From NCBI GenBank assembly GCA_035544675.1, contig DATKCA010000007.1:1-61757 (forward strand): 61,757 nucleotides of DNA, given 5' to 3'. A program made the translations under genes and the position numbers. Origin of the DNA: DATKCA01 sp035544675 (GTDB taxonomy: Bacteria > Acidobacteriota > Thermoanaerobaculia > Gp7-AA8). This document shows, piece by piece, positions 8,026 to 16,328 of the stretch (the first letter of the stretch is position 1; the number at the start of each line of letters is the position of its first letter). The notes under the pieces were generated by a model. It did no database searches. It saw only the letters and a program-made list of their open reading frames with translations, and had not been told where the DNA came from.

Positions 8026-8548
8026 CCGGATCGCCCTGGGCGTCATCCGGAAGGCGCACGGCGTCCGTGGAGAGGCCAGCGTGGAGATATGGAGCGACTC
8101 CGCCAACCGCTTGGCCGCCCTGCGCGAAGTGACTCTGGTGGCACCCGACGAGAGCGCGACCCGGGAAGCGATCATCGACTCGTCCCGCGCACATGCCGGC
8201 CGCAGCCTCGTCAAGTTCTCCGGCATCGACTCGCCTGAGCAGCTGCGCGATCTTCAGAACTGGACGATCGAGATTCCGGAATCCGAGGCCCGGGAGCTCG
8301 GGGAGGATGAGTATTTCCTCCACGATCTGGCGGGCCTCACGCTGTTCGACAGCGACGGCCGCGAGCGCGGCCTGGTGAAGGAGGCCTACGAGGGCGGTGG
8401 AGGTGTGCTGCTCAGCGTGGCGGGCCCGAACGGCGAGTTCGAGGTGCCGTTTGCCGCGGAGATCTGCGTGGCCATCGACCTCGCCGCGAAGCGCATCACA
8501 GTCAATCTGCCGGAAGGGCTGGACGACCTCGACCATGTTGCGGATTGA
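7907..8548 (+). CDS. rimM: 16S rRNA processing protein RimM (start uncertain)
   Basis: RimM binds S19 and assists maturation of the 30S head. The conserved beginning (RIALGVIRKAHGVRGE) lies at about 8027-8074, and the PRC-barrel half follows (EYFLHDLAGLTLFDSDG), so the domain is complete. The start is odd. No ATG, GTG or TTG lies between 7907 and 8080 in this frame. The ATG at 7907 would overlap khpA by 119 nt and add a basic low-complexity N-terminus; GTG 8081 would delete the RimM signature. A non-standard start (ATC 8030 or CTG 8036) coupled to the khpA stop at 8023-8025, or a base error, is possible. It overlaps trmD by 14 nt. Confidence 0.85.
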   Translation: MPTSGKSSGGKGGRRARSAPSSPPPARKRAAATSSTSSTDRIALGVIRKAHGVRGEASVEIWSDSANRLAALREVTLVAPDESATREAIIDSSRAHAGRSLVKFSGIDSPEQLRDLQNWTIEIPESEARELGEDEYFLHDLAGLTLFDSDGRERGLVKEAYEGGGGVLLSVAGPNGEFEVPFAAEICVAIDLAAKRITVNLPEGLDDLDHVAD

Positions 8549-9314
8549 CTTCGTCACGATCTTCCCGCGGATGTTCGACGCGTTCGTCGCCGAAGGGATC
8601 ATCGGCCGGGGCATCAAACAGGGGCTCCTCGACGTGCGGGTGTGGGACCTGCGCGACTTCACGACCGACAAGCATCGTTCCACGGACGACGAGGCGTATG
8701 GCGGCGGGCCGGGCATGGTCATGCTGGCCGAGCCGGTGCTGCGCTGCGTGGAGCAGATTGTCGGGGGGCCGAGGTGGAGCGCCGCCGACTCGGCGGCCGC
8801 CGGGTCGGCGGCGCTCCACCCACACATCGTGATGACCTCCCCGCAGGGTCGCGTCTTCACGCAGTCGATCGCCAGAGAGCTCGCTGCCAAACAGCACATC
8901 GTCATCCTCTGCGGCCGCTACGAGGGATTCGATGAGCGCATCCGCATCGCTCTGGAGCCGGACGAGATCTCCATCGGCGACTTCGTCGTCTCCGGCGGCG
9001 AGCTGCCGGCGATGCTCATGGCCGATGGGGCAGGCCGGATGATCGAAGGTGTGGTCGGCAACAGCGGGTCGGTCGAGGAAGACTCGTTCTTCAGCGGCCT
9101 TCTCGACTATCCCCATTACACGCGGCCCGAGGAGCTGAGAGGGATGCCTGTGCCGGAGATTCTGCTTTCCGGTCATCACGAAAAGATCCGCAAGTGGCGC
9201 AAGGAACAGTCGCTGCGGCGGACCCGGCTGTCGCGCCCCGACCTTCTGGAGACTGCGGAACTGGATGAGGAGGCGCGGGAGATTCTGCGGCGAATCGAGA
9301 ATGAAACGAGCTGA
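8535..9314 (+). CDS. trmD: tRNA (guanine-N1-)-methyltransferase TrmD carrying an in-frame REP-pair insertion
   Basis: A 259-residue SPOUT methyltransferase that makes m1G37 in tRNAs and so prevents frameshifting. Family motifs are present: MLRIDFVTIFPRMF start, GGGPGMVML, the knot LCGRYEGFDERI and SIGDFVVSGGE. Residues about 80-96, just before HIVMTSPQGR, are encoded by a 48-bp near-perfect palindrome (8773-8820) with no counterpart in typical TrmD, giving an Ala/Ser-rich insert. The position corresponds to a variable surface segment between conserved blocks, so function is probably kept. The ATG at 8535 overlaps the rimM end by 14 nt. Confidence 0.96.
   Translation: MLRIDFVTIFPRMFDAFVAEGIIGRGIKQGLLDVRVWDLRDFTTDKHRSTDDEAYGGGPGMVMLAEPVLRCVEQIVGGPRWSAADSAAAGSAALHPHIVMTSPQGRVFTQSIARELAAKQHIVILCGRYEGFDERIRIALEPDEISIGDFVVSGGELPAMLMADGAGRMIEGVVGNSGSVEEDSFFSGLLDYPHYTRPEELRGMPVPEILLSGHHEKIRKWRKEQSLRRTRLSRPDLLETAELDEEAREILRRIENETS
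8773..8820. repeat. BIME (inverted REP pair) inside trmD
   Basis: A 48-bp palindrome with a single mismatched pair. Each half is GGTGGAG plus a CGCCGCCGA / CGGCGGC hairpin. It shares the GTGGAG head with the 4313 and 7731 units and the CGCCGCC body with the element at 27852-27917. At 48 bp (16 codons) it keeps the trmD frame open. Confidence 0.85.
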
Positions 9315-9352
9315 TATGTGGTTCCACACCATTCCAGGCTGCCCGTCCGGGT

Positions 9353-9378
9353 TAGAATGGCCAGCTTTCTTCTAGAAT
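9353..9378 (+). promoter_or_regulatory. Candidate internal promoter(s) before rplS
   Basis: TAGAAT occurs twice, at 9353-9358 and 9373-9378, in the 80-nt gap between trmD and rplS. It is the same hexamer that serves as -10 for other genes here. It may allow separate transcription of rplS-rnhB-TPR. Confidence 0.4.
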
Positions 9379-9394
9379 CTATTGGAGTTCAGTC

Positions 9395-9748
9395 ATGCCA
9401 GCAGACATCATGAAAATCGTCGAGTCGCGGGAAACGCGGACCGACATTCCGAACTTCGAGCCGGGGGACACGATCAAGGTCCACGTGAAGGTCAAGGAAG
9501 GCGACAAAGAGCGCATCCAGGTCTTCCAGGGCATCGTCATCTCCCGGAAGGGCGGCGGGGCGCGCCAGATGTTCACGGTGCGCAAGATCTCCGGCGGAAT
9601 CGGCGTCGAGAGAATGTTCCCTCTCTACTCCCCTTCGATTGATCGAATCGAGGTCGAACGCCATGGCCGGGTCCGTCGCGCGAAGCTCTACTACCTCCGG
9701 GATCTCCGCGGTAAAGCCGCCCGCATCGAAGAGAAGCGCAAAGGCTAA
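9395..9748 (+). CDS. rplS: 50S ribosomal protein L19
   Basis: A 117-residue L19 with the typical DIPNFEPGDTIKVHVKVKEG and RIQVFQGIVISRKGGG blocks and the C-terminal RRAKLYYLRDLRGKAARI. It sits at the 30S-50S interface. TTGGAG about 8 nt upstream of the ATG at 9395 may serve as Shine-Dalgarno. Normal place after trmD; rnhB follows. Confidence 0.98.
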   Translation: MPADIMKIVESRETRTDIPNFEPGDTIKVHVKVKEGDKERIQVFQGIVISRKGGGARQMFTVRKISGGIGVERMFPLYSPSIDRIEVERHGRVRRAKLYYLRDLRGKAARIEEKRKG

Positions 9749-9809
9749 GCGGCCCCGGGCCGAAGTCGTCATCAACTCCCTCTTCGCGGAGTTGGCGCGC
9801 GTCGCCGAG

Positions 9810-10448
9810 ATGTCGGTGGTGGAGCGTCAACTCCGCGATTCTGGTTTTCGCTGCATCGCCGGCACCGACGAAGTGGGCCGCGGATGCCTGGCCGGTCCGG
9901 TCGTCGCGGCCGCCGTCGTCCTGCCTGACGAGCCGACGCTGGTCGGCGTGAACGACTCCAAGCAGGTTCACGCGGATGACCGGCTGGCCGTCTGCCGGCT
10001 CATCCTGAAGCGGGCTCGCGCCGTCGCCATCGGCGTAGTGGAGCCGCGGACCATCGACGGGATCAACATTCTCCGCGCCAGCAAGCTGGCCATGCTGCAC
10101 GCCGTTGAAGATCTGGCCGTGAGACCCGATGTTCTCCTGCTCGATGCCGTAACGGTGGAACTCCTGGACATGCCCCAGGTGCCTTTGATCGAAGGCGACA
10201 AGCGCAGCGTGTCGATCGCGGCGGCTTCGGTCGTGGCCAAGGTCTATCGCGACCTGTTGATGGAGTCGTATCATGCCCTTTACCCCGTTTACGACTTCAA
10301 ACACAATCGGGGCTATGCCACGGAGGCCCACCAGGCGGCGCTGAGGGTGTACGGGCCCAGCCCGATACACCGTCGATCGTTTGAAGGGGTGGAGGAGCCG
10401 ATGCTGTTGTTCGGCTCATACGAGGAAGATGGCGGTTCAACGCGATAA
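9810..10448 (+). CDS. rnhB: Ribonuclease HII
   Basis: RNase HII removes ribonucleotides from DNA. From the ATG at 9810 the protein is 212 residues and begins in the usual way about 17 residues before the active site GTDEVGRG (D20, E21). LLLDAVTV and GDKRSVSIAAASVVAKVYRD supply the other acidic residues. The frame is open back to 9639, with ATGs at 9639 and 9663 inside rplS; these would add a basic, low-complexity N-terminus. I prefer 9810, though a start just after the rplS stop (for example TTG 9792) cannot be excluded. The last 20 nt overlap the TPR gene. Confidence 0.92.
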   Translation: MSVVERQLRDSGFRCIAGTDEVGRGCLAGPVVAAAVVLPDEPTLVGVNDSKQVHADDRLAVCRLILKRARAVAIGVVEPRTIDGINILRASKLAMLHAVEDLAVRPDVLLLDAVTVELLDMPQVPLIEGDKRSVSIAAASVVAKVYRDLLMESYHALYPVYDFKHNRGYATEAHQAALRVYGPSPIHRRSFEGVEEPMLLFGSYEEDGGSTR

Positions 10449-13425
10449 GGTCATTGCCAGCGCCGAAAAGCTGGTCCAGAAGGGGAAGATCGAGCCGGCG
10501 ATCAAGGAGTACGAGCGCCTTCTCGACGACAACCCCAATGACGTCAATACGCTGAACCGCATCGGCGACCTCTGGGTCCGCATCAACCGGAACGACGAGG
10601 CCGTCAAGACCTTCGGCAAGATCGCCGACCACTACGCGCGCGACGGCTTCTTCCTCAAGGCCATCGCCATCTTCAAGAAGATCAACAAGCTCGACCCCTC
10701 CAAGCTCGAGATCTACGCCAAGCTGGCCGACCTCTATGCGAAGCAGGGCCTGGCCATGGAGGCCAAGAGCCAGTACCAGGTCCTGGCCGACTACTACCTC
10801 AAGCATGGTGACCCGAACAGCGCGCTGAACATCTACCGGAAGATCTCCGAGCTCGACCCGAACTCCATCAACGTCCACGTCAAGCTCGCCGATCTTCATT
10901 CGCAGGTCGGGCAGACCGCCGAAGCGCTCAAGGAGTACGACCGCGTCGGACGGATGCTGCTCAAGCGCGGGATGCTCGACGAGGCCGTCCAGGTCTTCAA
11001 GAAGGCGCTGAAGATCGACGCCCGCAACGTCGAGCTGGTGGAGTCGCTCGTGACGGCCCTCGTCGAGGCCAAGGACCACAACAACGCGAAGACGATCGTC
11101 GAGCACGCTCTGGAGACGAATCGCGATCATCCGCGCCTTCTGGCGCTCTGGGGAAAAATCCTCATCGCCAAAGGAGACGTGCCGTCCGCGCGTTCGGCAT
11201 TGGAACGCGCCCTGGCCGCCGACCCGAACGAGCCGCTGACGCGGGAGATCCTCTCGGACCTCTACCTCAAACAGAACGACGCCGGTCGCGCGCTCGAGAT
11301 GCTCGTCCCCCTCGCCGAAAAAGCGCTGGGCCGTGGAGACCGCGGCGTCGCCGTCGAGATGCTGCAGCGCGTATTGCGCGTCGATCAGGGACACACACCC
11401 ACTCTGGAACGCCTCGTCGCGGTCTACACGCGCCTGAACGAGGAGACGAACATCCTGTCCTCGATGAACAGCCTGGCCGAGGCCCATATCGCCAGCGGCC
11501 AGTTCGATCAGGCTGCCGGAGTGCTGGAAAAGCTCATCCAGCGCGAGCCCCAGAATGCGCAGCACCGGACCAAGCTGCAGTTCGTCCGGGCCCAGAGCGG
11601 CGGCGGCGAGCCGGCCAAGCCGATCCGTCCCAAGACCTTTCCCGGCACCCTTCCGATCGCGCTCGAAGTCGACGAGCCGGAGCCGACATTCGATGGCGCC
11701 GAGGAAGTCGAGGAGATCTCGCTCGACAGCGACGCGATGCCATCCGTCGACCTCGACTTCTCGGTCGATTCGCCGCAACTGGCCAAGATCATCCCCGCCG
11801 TGGAACTGGCGGCCATCGATACCGAGGGCGGCGACGATCTGGACTTCATCACCGAGCATCTCACCGAGGCCGAGGTCTTCGCGAAGTACGGCCTCGCGGA
11901 GAAAGCTGCGGAGCACCTGCGCGCAGTCATCGAACGGTCGCCCAAACACGCTGCCGCTCACGATCGGCTCTTTCGAATCCTGCTCGACGAAGGCGAAGTC
12001 GACGGGGCGCGTTTCGCCGCGAATCAATACATCGCCGTCCTCGAGGAAACCGGCGACACCGACACGGTCGACGCGGTCCATGCCGAGTTCCTGTCACGCG
12101 GCAGCAGTCTGACGCCGGCCGGCGCGGCCAGAGCGCCGGCGGCGCGCTCGCGCGGCGCAGCGGTGGAAGAGCCGGAGTTCTCTCTCCAGGCGGATGCCGG
12201 GATCGAGTCCCCCGATGAGCTGAGCTTCGATCTGGACGCCGGGGCCGTCGAAACCGAGATCGTGCTCGAGCCGGAACCGGAGGCGATCGAAGAGCCCGAG
12301 CCTCCCATGGAGATCAGTCCCGAAACGGAGTTGCCCGAGCTGGTCCTCGGCCAGGGCGGCGTGGCCGGCGGGATGACCGACGAGCCGTTTTACGGCGTCG
12401 AGGCCGCCATTCTCCCGGATGAGCCCCTCGTCGAGGAGCCTCCCGTCGAAGAGCTTCCAATGGAGGAACCTCCTGTCGAAGAGCCGGCCATCGAAGAGCC
12501 GTCGGAGGAGGAGCTGGCCGGGATCGACACGGCCCTCGACCGCCAGCGCTTCGACGAGGCGCGCTCTCGCGTCCGAGCGCTGCTCGTGAAGTACCCGGGG
12601 AATGCCCAGGTCGAGTCGCGGATCGATCGCATCGAGGTTGCTGCGGCTGCCGCCGCCGCGGCGAAAGCCGCCAGACCTGCCCCAAAACCCGCCGCCCCAC
12701 CCCCACCACCCGCTCCACCGCCCCCACCGCCCGCCGCCCGTCAGCCGGTGACGCTGTCGCGCGACGAGATCGAGAGCGAGCTCCTCTCGGCCATCCCGGA
12801 CGACGACGACATCGGCGAGGTCATCGCCGCGCCACCGGCGCCCCTGCACGTGGCCGCGGTCCCGGCCATCACGGCGACTCCCGTCGAAGAAAAGAACCTC
12901 TTTGCGGACGAAGAAGACTTCTTCGATCTCGCCGCGGAGCTCGAGTCCGAGCTCGATCAGGACTCCGAGGTCGTGTCGCTCTCCGAGGAAGAGCAGTCGC
13001 TCGAGGAGATCTTCAAGGAGTTCAAAAAGGGCGTCGAGCAGCAGCTCGACAGCGAGGACTACGACACCCACTACAACCTCGGCATCGCCTACAAGGAGAT
13101 GGGTCTCATCGACGAAGCCATCGGTGAGTTCCAGCTCGCCTCGAAGGACCCCAAGCGCGCCGTCGAGTGCTCGTCCATGCTCGGCCTCTGTTTCCTCGAG
13201 AAGGGCATGCCCCAGCTCGCCATCAAGTGGTATCGCAAAGGCCTCGAGATGCCCGAGATCACGGAGGAGGAGCACACCGGGCTCCTCTACGATCTCGGCT
13301 CCGCGTACGTCGAGGTCGGAGACACCTCCAACGCACAGAAGGCGTTCATGGAGGTCTACGGTCTGAACTCGAACTACCGCGACATCGTGAGCCGCATCAA
13401 ACAGCTCGAAGACGCCAAACGATAG
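10429..13425 (+). CDS. Large tetratricopeptide-repeat protein with Pro/Glu-rich linker
   Basis: A 998-residue cytoplasmic-looking protein without a signal peptide. Residues 1 to about 390 are TPR or TPR-like helices (IEPAIKEYERLLDDNPNDVNTLNRIGDLW and further repeats). Residues about 400-730 are acidic and rich in repeated PVEEP/EEPxxEEP phrases, and about 735-770 is Ala then Pro-rich. The C-terminal 110 residues form another TPR block (DTHYNLGIAYKEMGLIDEAIGEF). It is likely a scaffold; no partner can be named. The TTG at 10381 lies upstream but the ATG at 10429 fits the repeat start and overlaps rnhB by 20 nt, so it belongs to the same operon. Confidence 0.85.
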   Translation: MAVQRDKVIASAEKLVQKGKIEPAIKEYERLLDDNPNDVNTLNRIGDLWVRINRNDEAVKTFGKIADHYARDGFFLKAIAIFKKINKLDPSKLEIYAKLADLYAKQGLAMEAKSQYQVLADYYLKHGDPNSALNIYRKISELDPNSINVHVKLADLHSQVGQTAEALKEYDRVGRMLLKRGMLDEAVQVFKKALKIDARNVELVESLVTALVEAKDHNNAKTIVEHALETNRDHPRLLALWGKILIAKGDVPSARSALERALAADPNEPLTREILSDLYLKQNDAGRALEMLVPLAEKALGRGDRGVAVEMLQRVLRVDQGHTPTLERLVAVYTRLNEETNILSSMNSLAEAHIASGQFDQAAGVLEKLIQREPQNAQHRTKLQFVRAQSGGGEPAKPIRPKTFPGTLPIALEVDEPEPTFDGAEEVEEISLDSDAMPSVDLDFSVDSPQLAKIIPAVELAAIDTEGGDDLDFITEHLTEAEVFAKYGLAEKAAEHLRAVIERSPKHAAAHDRLFRILLDEGEVDGARFAANQYIAVLEETGDTDTVDAVHAEFLSRGSSLTPAGAARAPAARSRGAAVEEPEFSLQADAGIESPDELSFDLDAGAVETEIVLEPEPEAIEEPEPPMEISPETELPELVLGQGGVAGGMTDEPFYGVEAAILPDEPLVEEPPVEELPMEEPPVEEPAIEEPSEEELAGIDTALDRQRFDEARSRVRALLVKYPGNAQVESRIDRIEVAAAAAAAAKAARPAPKPAAPPPPPAPPPPPPAARQPVTLSRDEIESELLSAIPDDDDIGEVIAAPPAPLHVAAVPAITATPVEEKNLFADEEDFFDLAAELESELDQDSEVVSLSEEEQSLEEIFKEFKKGVEQQLDSEDYDTHYNLGIAYKEMGLIDEAIGEFQLASKDPKRAVECSSMLGLCFLEKGMPQLAIKWYRKGLEMPEITEEEHTGLLYDLGSAYVEVGDTSNAQKAFMEVYGLNSNYRDIVSRIKQLEDAKR

Positions 13426-13439
13426 CTGGATCGATCTCG

Positions 13440-13445
13440 TATACT
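13440..13445 (+). promoter_or_regulatory. -10 element TATACT of a probable leaderless promoter
   Basis: TATACT ends 11 nt before the ATG at 13457; there is no Shine-Dalgarno between them. Confidence 0.5.
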
Positions 13446-13456
13446 CTTCCCAGCCC

Positions 13457-13936
13457 ATGAATCGCTCGATCGAGTCCGTGTTGAGGTTTGTCAACCTGAC
13501 CGCGTCCGGGTTGCTGGCCGGATCGCTCGGGTTCGGCGAGGCGGCACTCGTGCCGGGATGGCAGGAAGAGCTGCCGCGCGAGAAAGGGCGGCGCCGTGTG
13601 GCCCGGCCGCTGCGCAAGACGGGGTACTTCAATGCCATCGGGCCGGTCGCTCTGGGGACCGCCGTCACTCTCGCCGTCGCGGCGCGCAACACCGGTGCGA
13701 CGCGCCGGGTGCTCGACGCGGCCACTGCGGTGGGGCTGGCCGGAGTGCTCGCGGCGACGGTGATGGTCACGGTGCCGATCAATCGCGAGCTGGAAACGCA
13801 GCCGGCAGCCGACTATCCGAGCGACGACGCGCAATCGATGGTGAAGAACTGGAGCCGCGCGCACGCGGTGAGGACCACGCTCGGCATCGGAGCGTTCGTC
13901 TGCGCGGTCGCCTCGAACCTCGCTAGCCGCGACTGA
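13457..13936 (+). CDS. DUF1772-type (anthrone oxygenase-like) membrane protein
   Basis: A 159-residue protein with three to four membrane helices and the family pattern: a glycine-rich first helix, FNAIGPVALGTAVTLA, VTVPINRELE and the C-terminal W-x5-H-x-x-R-T segment (NWSRAHAVRTTLG). DUF1772 proteins resemble anthrone oxygenase in fold, but bacterial functions are mostly unknown. It is preceded by TATACT close to the start and no Shine-Dalgarno. The last 14 nt overlap the 3' end of thiL on the other strand. Confidence 0.72.
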   Translation: MNRSIESVLRFVNLTASGLLAGSLGFGEAALVPGWQEELPREKGRRRVARPLRKTGYFNAIGPVALGTAVTLAVAARNTGATRRVLDAATAVGLAGVLAATVMVTVPINRELETQPAADYPSDDAQSMVKNWSRAHAVRTTLGIGAFVCAVASNLASRD

Positions 13937-14885
13937 AGTGATCCCATCCGCGGCGCTGGAGCGGGCGCGCGGTCGAGTTCTCCTTCAGGATCACTCCTCG
14001 CTGCTCAGTGACGCGTCCGATCGCATAGACCGCGCGCCCGACCCGGGCGCTGAGCTCCGACTCGCGGGCGCGCGCCGTGAACAGCAGCGCGAGCTCCTCC
14101 CCTCCGTTGAGCACGGCATCCTGAACGGGGATTCCGAGCTCGCCGCCGGCGGCGAGCAGGTCGGGAAAAATGGGGATGCGCTCACGCTCGATCTCCGCGC
14201 CGCAGCCCGAGGCCTCGCAGAGGTTGTGAAGATCGGTGGAGAGCCCGTCGGACACGTCGATGCACGCGGTCACCTCGTCGATCCCGGCGAGCATCTTTCC
14301 GAGCTCGACTTCGGGCTCCGGGTCGATGTGCCGGCGGATGGCGGAGAGCGCGAACTCGCGATGGGCATACCCGGCCGTCTGCGGTGAGGCGCCCTCAACG
14401 GTCCATCCTCTGGTCAGCAGCTGGAGGCCGGCTGCCGATCCGCCGACCGGCCGGCTCAGAAAGATCCGGTCTCCGGGCCTGGCTCCGCTGCGAAGGAGAG
14501 CGCGTCCTTCAAGCTCCCCGATCGCCGTCACGGAGAGCACCAGCTTCTCCGAGCGCGACAAATCGCCGCCGATGATCTCGACTGCGAATGCGGCGGCGGC
14601 GTCACGCAGGGACAGCAGCAGCGGTTCGATCCCCGCCACAGCCCACTCCGGCAGCGCCAGCGCGACCAGCAGCCAGCGGGGCGTCGCTCCCATCGCCGCG
14701 ATGTCGGAGAGGTTGACGGCGATGCTCTTCCGCGCGACGTACTGCAGAGGAATGGCCCGGGTGAAGTCGACGTCTTCCACGAGCATGTCGGTCGTCATCA
14801 CCTGGCGGCCGACGACGGCGGCGTCATCACCGATGCGCGGCGAGAAGAGCTCGCCGATCCGCGCCAGCATCTCGCGCTCGTTCAT
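13923..14885 (-). CDS. thiL: Thiamine-monophosphate kinase
   Basis: A 320-residue ThiL, which uses ATP to turn thiamine phosphate into thiamine diphosphate. It shows the PurM/ThiL-fold markers: PRIGDDAAV (Asp 20 and 21), TTDMLVEDVDF, AVNLSDIAAMGATPRW, EIIGGDLSRSEKLVLSVTAIGE and CIDVSDGLSTDL for magnesium and nucleotide binding. It overlaps the upstream truA stop by 4 nt (ATGA), so the two are translationally coupled. Its 3' end overlaps the convergent DUF1772 gene by 14 nt. Confidence 0.95.
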   Translation of the reverse strand: MNEREMLARIGELFSPRIGDDAAVVGRQVMTTDMLVEDVDFTRAIPLQYVARKSIAVNLSDIAAMGATPRWLLVALALPEWAVAGIEPLLLSLRDAAAAFAVEIIGGDLSRSEKLVLSVTAIGELEGRALLRSGARPGDRIFLSRPVGGSAAGLQLLTRGWTVEGASPQTAGYAHREFALSAIRRHIDPEPEVELGKMLAGIDEVTACIDVSDGLSTDLHNLCEASGCGAEIERERIPIFPDLLAAGGELGIPVQDAVLNGGEELALLFTARARESELSARVGRAVYAIGRVTEQRGVILKENSTARPLQRRGWDHFSRG

Positions 14886-15682
14886 CGCCGTCCCTGCGGA
14901 AGCAGCGTGTTGACGGGGACGACCGCGGCCAGCGGCCGGTCGAACGTCTCGCCCGGGTAGACGACGGCCTCGAGGAAAAGGCCCGAAGGCGGCGCGGTCG
15001 GCGAGAAGGTCTCTCCCGGTTTCCGCAGCATGCCTTCCAGCTGTTCAGGCTGCACCGTTCTGCGCCCGACTTCGACCAGGAAGGCGACGAGCTTGCGCAC
15101 CATCTTCCAGAGAAAATGCGACGCGGCGATCCGGAAGAGAATCAGGTCGCCCACGGCGGCCACCGCGCACGACTCTACGACGACGATGCGCGACTCATCC
15201 GCACCCAGCCGTTTGTCAGCGAACGCCGTGAAGTCGTGCCGTCCGGCCATCGACGCCGCGGCGCGCGACATCGCCGGGGCGTCGAGCGAGTCTTTGATCC
15301 ACCACACGAACGGCTTGGCGAATGCCGCGCGGCGCGTCGAGATCTGATACATGTACACGCGGGTCACCGCGTCGTGCCGGGCGTGAAATCCGTCGCCGGC
15401 CCGCACCGTGTGCAGCACGTGAATGTCGTGAGGGAGAAGGTCGTTCAGTTTGCGCGTGATCTGCACGGGGTCGGCAGCCTTCCGCATCCGGAGGTGCGCG
15501 ACCTGACCCGACGCGTGAACGCCCGCGTCGGTCCGGCCGGCTCCCCCCAGGTCGACTTCCCCGAACGACTGCGTTGCGACGCGGACCAGGTGCCCCTGCA
15601 CCGTTTTCTGCGTGTTACCCTGCGCCTGCCATCCGGAGTAACGAGTTCCCTCGTACTCGATCGTCAGCTTGTAGGTCGGCAT
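14882..15682 (-). CDS. truA: tRNA pseudouridine(38-40) synthase
   Basis: A 266-residue TruA that isomerises U38-U40 in tRNA anticodon stems. The catalytic aspartate is D52 in GRTDAGVHASGQ; YEGTRYSGWQ and the C-terminal FLWKMVRKLV block are typical. Length is normal. It is the first gene of truA-thiL, with a 4-nt overlap, and diverges from the DUF971 gene across about 29 nt. Confidence 0.97.
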   Translation of the reverse strand: MPTYKLTIEYEGTRYSGWQAQGNTQKTVQGHLVRVATQSFGEVDLGGAGRTDAGVHASGQVAHLRMRKAADPVQITRKLNDLLPHDIHVLHTVRAGDGFHARHDAVTRVYMYQISTRRAAFAKPFVWWIKDSLDAPAMSRAAASMAGRHDFTAFADKRLGADESRIVVVESCAVAAVGDLILFRIAASHFLWKMVRKLVAFLVEVGRRTVQPEQLEGMLRKPGETFSPTAPPSGLFLEAVVYPGETFDRPLAAVVPVNTLLPQGRR

Positions 15683-15711
15683 GTTCAGGCCTTACAGCAA
15701 GAGTGAGAACC

Positions 15712-16047
15712 ATGCGTCCCAACTCATATCAGGTGATTGGAGATCTGCTCGTCGTCGTGTGGGACGACGGCCACGAATCATACTATCCGCTCGAAGCGCT
15801 TCGCCGGGCCTGCCCATGCGCATCGTGCTCGGGCGAGCCCGACCTGTTCGGCAAGATGGCGTTCGGGCCGCGTCCCGTTTACCGCCTGGAGTCCTTTCAA
15901 CTGGCGGGCGTCGAGTACGTCGGCAACTACGCCCTGCAGCCGAACTGGGCCGACGGCCACACGTACGGCATCTGGACGTACGACAGGCTTCGGGAGGTGT
16001 GCGGATGCGACGAGTGTCGCCAGAAGACGGCTAAGAGCCCGAGCTGA
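15712..16047 (+). CDS. DUF971 / gamma-butyrobetaine hydroxylase-like N-terminal domain protein
   Basis: A 111-residue single-domain protein. The family pattern is clear: VVVWDDGHESYYPLEALRRACPCASC, GVEYVGNYALQPNWADGHTYGIWTYDRLREVC. Cysteines at 34, 36, 39 and a C-terminal CGCDEC cluster suggest metal or Fe-S binding. In other bacteria the domain is fused to the Fe-S carrier ApbC/Mrp, which hints at a role in Fe-S handling; that is inference. The ATG at 15712 was chosen over an upstream in-frame ATG at 15574 that lies inside truA. Its 3' end overlaps the convergent small gene by 17 nt. Confidence 0.85.
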   Translation: MRPNSYQVIGDLLVVVWDDGHESYYPLEALRRACPCASCSGEPDLFGKMAFGPRPVYRLESFQLAGVEYVGNYALQPNWADGHTYGIWTYDRLREVCGCDECRQKTAKSPS

Positions 16048-16294
16048 TCATCGGATCGTGGACGTGGTCGAGCATGGCCAGGATCTCGTCGACCCGGTCT
16101 TGCGCCACGGGATTCTCGGTGTTCCGGGTCTTTTGCCTGAGCTCGAGGGCGATCGCTTCCTGGTCCTCGGCGTGACGACGGTAATGGCTGACGAGGTCGA
16201 ACTCCAGACGACGGAACGTCCTGTCGCCGAGCTCCTCGATCTCGCGGATTTTCTCCAGTTGCGTCATGCGGAAGTCGTAGAAGGCTATTCTCAT
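16031..16294 (-). CDS. Small hypothetical protein, 87 residues
   Basis: Not recognised. The ORF begins MRIAFYDFRMTQLEKIREIEELGDRTFRRLEFDLVSH-like and is mostly charged amphipathic helix, consistent with a short helical or coiled-coil cytoplasmic protein. The ATG at 16294 lies 35 nt after the arcC stop, so it may be a third gene of the arcA-arcC operon. In-frame GTG codons upstream would overlap arcC. Its end overlaps the DUF971 gene tail-to-tail by 17 nt. Codon usage looks like that of its neighbours. Confidence 0.5.
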   Translation of the reverse strand: MRIAFYDFRMTQLEKIREIEELGDRTFRRLEFDLVSHYRRHAEDQEAIALELRQKTRNTENPVAQDRVDEILAMLDHVHDPMISSGS

Positions 16295-16328
16295 GCCACG
16301 CACGAATTCCGCCGTGACCGCGGTCACA

